From Heliocidaris erythrogramma (lineage: Eukaryota; Echinodermata; Echinoidea; Camarodonta; Echinometridae), in contig CM046855.1 of NCBI GenBank assembly GCA_025617745.1, positions 13,981,880 to 14,045,879 on the forward strand: 64,000 bases of DNA. Direction: 5' to 3'. The notes below the pieces were generated by a model. That model did not search any database and was not told the origin of the DNA. It saw only the letters and a list, made by a program, of their open reading frames with translations. The position numbers were made by a program, and so were the translations under genes. This document shows, piece by piece, positions 59,357 to 64,000 of this stretch (within the stretch, counting starts at the first letter, position 1; the number at the start of each line of letters is the position of its first letter).

Positions 59357-59968
59357 GTTTACATGGCTTTACTTCCGAGGACAACTATTGTTCCTCTATT
59401 GTTACTCGTCCTCGGACAGTCGACGGAATAAGGCATAAATTCATTGTTCGACGTTCGAGGACTATTGTCCGCCTTCCGAGGACCATTGTTGTCATGATTT
59501 TTTTTTTGTTCTCTGTCCGAAAATGTCCTCGGACATAATGCTAAACAAACGCACACACACATACGTTTACATGGCTTTACTTCCGAGGACAACTATTGTT
59601 CCTCTATTGTTACTCGTCCTCGGACAGTCGACGGAATAAGGCATAAATTCATTGTTCGACGTTCGAGGACTATTGTCCGGCTTCCGAGGACCATTGTTGT
59701 CATGATTTTTTTTTTGTTCTCTGTTCGAAAATGTCCTCGGACATAATGCTAAACAAACGCACACACCCAGTCTTGTATTGCTTTATTTCATAGGACAAGT
59801 ATTGTTCCTCTATTGTTCCTCCGTCCTCGGACAGTCGACGGAATAAGGCACAAATTCATTGTTCGACGTTCGAGGACTATTGTCCGGCTTCCGAGGACCA
59901 TTGTTCTCATGATTTCTTTTTTTTGTTCTCTGTCCGAAAATGTTCTCGGACGTGCGGCTAAACACGCC
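59357..59968 (+). repeat. Three tandem (CA)-linked ~207-bp repeat units
   Basis: Units start near 59357, 59564 and 59772. Each runs from a CTTTA(C/T)TTC start through GGACAGTCGACGGAATAAGG and GTTCGAGGACTATTGTCCG to TGTCCTCGGACAT or a variant, then CTAAAC and a short (CA)n linker. The first two units are almost identical; the third is closer to the dispersed copy at 6867-7058 (CTTTATTTC, AACACGCC). Open frames across it are artefacts. Confidence 0.85.
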
Positions 59969-59969
59969 C

Positions 59970-60001
<32 letters not shown>

Positions 60002-60240
60002 CAGAACTATACCTCGGCTCTCTACATAGGCCCATGAAATTTCCATTGAATATCTCACAAGCCTAGCTTTCGTTTATCATGTGGCTACACATTTACAGAA
60101 ATGGCCATCAGGACCTTGCTATCAGGAACGTGCATCCACAGTTTCTTAAGATTAGTAATTTACCATCTCACTTTGAAGATAAAAAGACAGCTTACTGATA
60201 ATTGGGCATGTGACGATTCCAACAAAAATATGAACCCCTT

Positions 60241-60291
60241 CCCCCCTCCCCCCCCCCCCAAAAAAAAGGGTTGAAAAGGGAGGAAGAAGAA

Positions 60292-60338
<47 letters not shown>

Positions 60339-60375
60339 CGAGGAAGAAGAAGAAGAAGAAGAAGAAGGATAAGAA
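60241..60375. repeat. C tract and (AGA)n microsatellite
   Basis: A C-rich run (60241-60259) followed, after a short gap, by a long AGA tract (about 60285-60370). The poly-Ser frame on the minus strand comes from it. Confidence 0.9.
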
Positions 60376-60899
60376 AAGGGAGAAGAAGAAATGCTTTTAA
60401 GGAGCACTTAAATCTCTCCTATCGCTTCTTTAGATTTCGAAGAATCTGGAAACATTAGCAAAATATAAAGACGCCAATGATTAGTGTAGAAAATTCCCTT
60501 CTTGAAATCAAGATCAAAATTGTAATGACCCATATAGATCAAATAGGACAGGATCTACTCGCCCCTTGTTTAATACTACCCTACTATTCTCGACGGAGCG
60601 CTTTTACAATTACTCATGCACTTCACGTTATTTTTCTTCTCGATGATATTAAAGGAACGGGCGCCGTACATCCCCATTTATTCATTAACACGTCTCCGAA
60701 AGCATTTTAGATTTCCTTAATGAAGTTCCTTCTCTTTTCTGCTATACTGTACCATAAGTGTGCAGTGGTGATTTAGGCCACTGTAACTTCTGACAAAGTG
60801 CAATGTATGGTATGTGGGCGTTGTTAATGCAGTTATTGTCTTTGAATATTTAATTTACAAAATTAGTCCAATTATCTAAAACTGAATGACATTATGGCA

Positions 60900-60930
<31 letters not shown>

Positions 60931-63900
60931 ATAATTTATTTAGAAATAAAAGATAACAATATGTACATGTGTTTTTAGCATAGTTTACATCATGAAATTA
61001 ATAGAATGCTTTTCTGACATAGCCTAGAAAATAAAACATTTGCCAGAATAAACCAACCTGTAGATGCCGTTTTTGAATATTCAGTCTCTTAACGTTTGCA
61101 TCGTTTATCCCACAGAGTTTAATAATAAATTGTAAAGGGCGCCAAATCCACTTTTGAGTTCGTGTTATTCACATATTTTTTCATTTAATTATTTTCATGC
61201 GTGTTATTCAATCATACTTTCCCCATACTAATGTGCGTGTATGTGCAAACAATGCATTGTTCCAAATATTAGCAAGCTTTAAAAATTCATTAACGTCTGG
61301 TTCTAATTACTTTAAGCATGACATGCAGAGAGGTTTTTTCTTTAATAATCACGGATTTTTGGTAAATGTGACTTAAAGAAAAGTTGCTGGATTTGGTTAA
61401 TGAGAAAAGATGTGTATAAAATAAAAACAAAATATAAAAGTACTTCAAATAAATTATGTCATAAAAAATATATGATATTATAACATAATTGTATACTCAA
61501 ATTTTCCATCATGAAATACAGACAATATCCTTTATAAAATTAGGATATATCAAATAAAATTAAAGAATGCATTCATTCAAGACAAATGATTTCCAACTAA
61601 TTCTTAAAATGGAACTGTATATATAATTATATACTATCAATACTATACATGGTAACAATTTCTGAGAGAAATGATTTGGTTATGATGTGACTTTACATCT
61701 ATAAACTATACATGTATATTTATTTTAATTTCTTTGTAAGTTCACTTAAATATGTTTTGTAGTCTGAGAATAGTCAATTACATGGACCCACAAGAGATTT
61801 ATCAAAGATTGTACAGAAACATCACCTTTATCTACATATAGCTTCTTAAGCAACATTGGATATTAGGGCTGTAAACACCATCAGCGGTAACCTATAACGT
61901 CAATTTCCGATATTTTCTAAGCACAACTAATCGTATAACCATCAAACTCATTTCCTGAAGGAAAAAAATGTTGAAAAGCGATAAAAAAATGTGAAAGGTA
62001 TGAACAAAGATCGGAAAGTGACGCTTGATGTAACGCTATGGTTTGCGAGAAGCACCTACCCACTCAATGTAAATAAGTAGTCCTTACTGATCATTATCAA
62101 CAAGCAACATCCCTCGAGAGGGTTGTATATCAGCCCTACATCATTAAGGCTAGAGGACATTCAAAGGGCTACTCCCATCTCATACGTTAGATTTTTTTTT
62201 CACCCAGTGGTATGTTGTTTGCATCACTGCAGGCTGTAAACCAGCACTATGTCATGTCGGTATAATACCAGAGTGACGCATTTGGAGGCGTGCGTGCTCA
62301 TTCCCCATATTAAAGTTAACTGAATTGTCATCAATGGCAGAGGATATTTTTAGAAATACATTTTTTTCATTATACGGCATTTCCACTTTAACGTACGTTC
62401 ATGGACGTGTTTTGTTCTTTGTTGACAAACATGTTTGGTATGAATCATGAATGTAAATGGTACCAGACAGCCTCTGTGTTCGTGTACAAGGACCTCTTTG
62501 TTGCTAATGGCAAATGCATTATAACATTGTCGCAAAAATTACAATTCTGATGTTTTGTTGTTGTAGTGGTGGTTGTTTCAACTAGTTGCGTTTTATTTTC
62601 TCAATCCTTGTCGGCAAGTTTAAAATCTGAATGCGTTTTTCCACTTTTGCAAGCAAATTTTAAACCCTAGAGACATTACTTATATATTATTAAGTATCTA
62701 TTTTGTTTTTCTTTGTTTAAAAAAAAATTGTAACAGAACATATATAAGCGTGGGATGTAAATGACGATAATACATGAACACGTACTAGTATATACCGTAG
62801 CTGGGAGCTAATAATAATCAGCCATCTTCTACGACCCCATACTAAGCTTGATGCGCCTGCGGTTATTTTCACACATTTGTTGTATTTCTTTAAAAAATTA
62901 GGTACTGGGATAACAACTTGTCAGAGATAATCATTTCAAATTTGTCCAGCGTGGATAGCAGGGCACTGCCAGTGTATAGGAGTAACAATAAATCAAGTAA
63001 ACTGAGCTTTAATATGGGCCCTACACAACGAATCATTTTGACATTATGATCGTTGAAACTTGCTGGATCAACTGATGAATGAGAAGCCTAATGGAAGATG
63101 TGTAATGTACTTGTTGATCTCGTATTCATTATGAATTTCATTTTGGGGATATTACAAAGTTATGTGGCGCTCGTTTTGTAATACAATAATACTTTAAAAT
63201 GAGAATAATTCATGTCTCGAGTCATTTTTCTAGACTAACCACTGGTGGCAGTAAAGCCTCAGTTAAAATCTATATTTCATCAAAAACTGTAGTATGTACA
63301 GGCCATTACGCAAGAAGAGCATCAAGAAGTTCTTTTTTTTAGCAGAAGGGGTAACATACTGCCTCGGTAATCAATAAGCTCTTGTTTTTGTTTTGTTTTG
63401 TGTTTTGTTACTATGATGGTACATGTGTGAACACTGACGAGTAGGTCTATTCATAGGGCAGAATTTTATTAAAGCTAGGGTCCATAATTATCAAAATATT
63501 CAGAGCACAGAAATTGTGATTGTAATATGTACATTATAATCATAAAGAAAAGGACTTTTATAAAGGCTTCATCTTTGTATGATCTTCATTTAATCTTCAT
63601 GTTTCATAGAAATTAATATGCAAATATTTTTAAAAAGTCGATTATATACTGTCATATTACCATCTTGATTACACACTTTAGAAATGTTAGAAATAATGAA
63701 TATATGGAGATTGGTCATTCCTTAAAATGCAAGACGTTTGAGAGTCATAAAGATACGCATAGGTAGAAGAACGTGAACCATGTAGAATGATAAAACACAT
63801 CTTTTATGTAAACAAATACAATGCTTCGTACCCAGATTCCGGTTTCTACGTAATAAGATGAAATGAAATGAAATGAAAATACTACTCGATCACCAAACGT

Positions 63901-64000
63901 TGTCTGAGCCATACCAAAGGTACGACAGAGGAAAGGCCGTCTATAGGCTCCAAAGATCGCGATTTTTACTAACATCGAAATGTTACAGTGAAAGTATAGC

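Larger units (their letters stand above)
53721..64000 (-). other. Upstream intron or flank of the membrane-protein gene
   Basis: No extracellular-domain exon could be supported up to the right edge, so the next upstream exon is probably outside. It contains C tracts (54515-54528, 55189-55203), the MITE at 56434-56951, a (GT)(GA) tract, the tandem repeat at 59357-59968, and an (AGA)n tract. I see nothing further in 57560-59180 or 60720-64000 beyond AT-rich DNA, a (GA)n at 60901-60925 and short AAATG units near 63856-63876. Confidence 0.5.

Noticed and set aside
62350..62535. 61-codon minus-strand frame considered as an extracellular exon
   Set aside because: No acceptor or donor in proper phase and no recognisable module.
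63745..63975. 76-codon minus-strand frame near the right edge (IFGAYRRPFLCRTFG)
   Set aside because: No convincing splice sites or domain, and no phase-1 joint to the transmembrane exon.
1..64000. Prokaryotic-type features such as operons, ribosome binding sites, terminators and origins
   Set aside because: Long introns, LINEs, SINEs and microsatellites show eukaryotic DNA; none of these features applies.

Overview
The window looks like intron-rich genomic DNA from a marine invertebrate deuterostome, most likely an echinoderm of the sea-urchin type. I infer this from the AT-rich composition, dense microsatellites and foldback/MITE-like elements, decayed non-LTR retrotransposons, and a few short phase-1 exons separated by introns of 6-33 kb. 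There is no operon structure, no rRNA gene and no CRISPR array. The species assignment is inference.

Only one protein-coding gene can be supported. It lies on the minus strand and is a single-pass (probably type I) membrane protein. Four exons chain together in reading phase: a transmembrane exon (53580-53720), then three cytoplasmic-tail exons (19927-20160, 13338-13436, 2081-2201). Splice sites agree in phase at every joint, and together they give about 198 residues. The extracellular part should lie beyond the right edge and the C-terminus beyond the left edge. I do not recognise the family. The tail holds a YDTP motif, a possible SH2-docking site.

The introns are full of mobile DNA. From left to right: a hAT-like terminal-inverted-repeat element and nested foldbacks (2.7-4.1 kb); a reverse-oriented retroelement tail (5.0 kb); Penelope-type hairpin motifs and a near-perfect giant palindrome set in (CA)/(TA) microsatellites (6.5-7.7 kb); two divergently oriented LINE remnants (8.4-10.2 kb); foldback elements at 15.3, 18.8, 20.9 and 25.0 kb; an old ~150-bp-period tandem array (26.4-27.6 kb); a 3.1-kb element carrying nine copies of a 13-bp motif and two nested MITEs (29.8-32.9 kb); a LINE 3' end with poly(A) (37.2-38.5 kb); a tRNA-derived SINE (40.7 kb); a TIR element inserted in another repeat (42.1-42.7 kb); a Tc1/mariner-like element (43.4-44.4 kb); two TWA-target foldbacks (48.1 and 56.4 kb); a 2.05-kb element with seven copies of a related 13-bp motif (51.3-53.3 kb); and a tandem (CA)-linked ~207-bp repeat (59.4-60.0 kb).

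The most unusual observation is that the elements at 29.8-32.9 kb and 51.3-53.3 kb share a 13-bp motif, GTAACGKAYMTGA, in both orientations. They also have similar short terminal inverted repeats, and they have almost the same length once nested insertions are subtracted. This suggests two families of one non-autonomous transposon type, with internal arrays of what may be transposase-binding sites.
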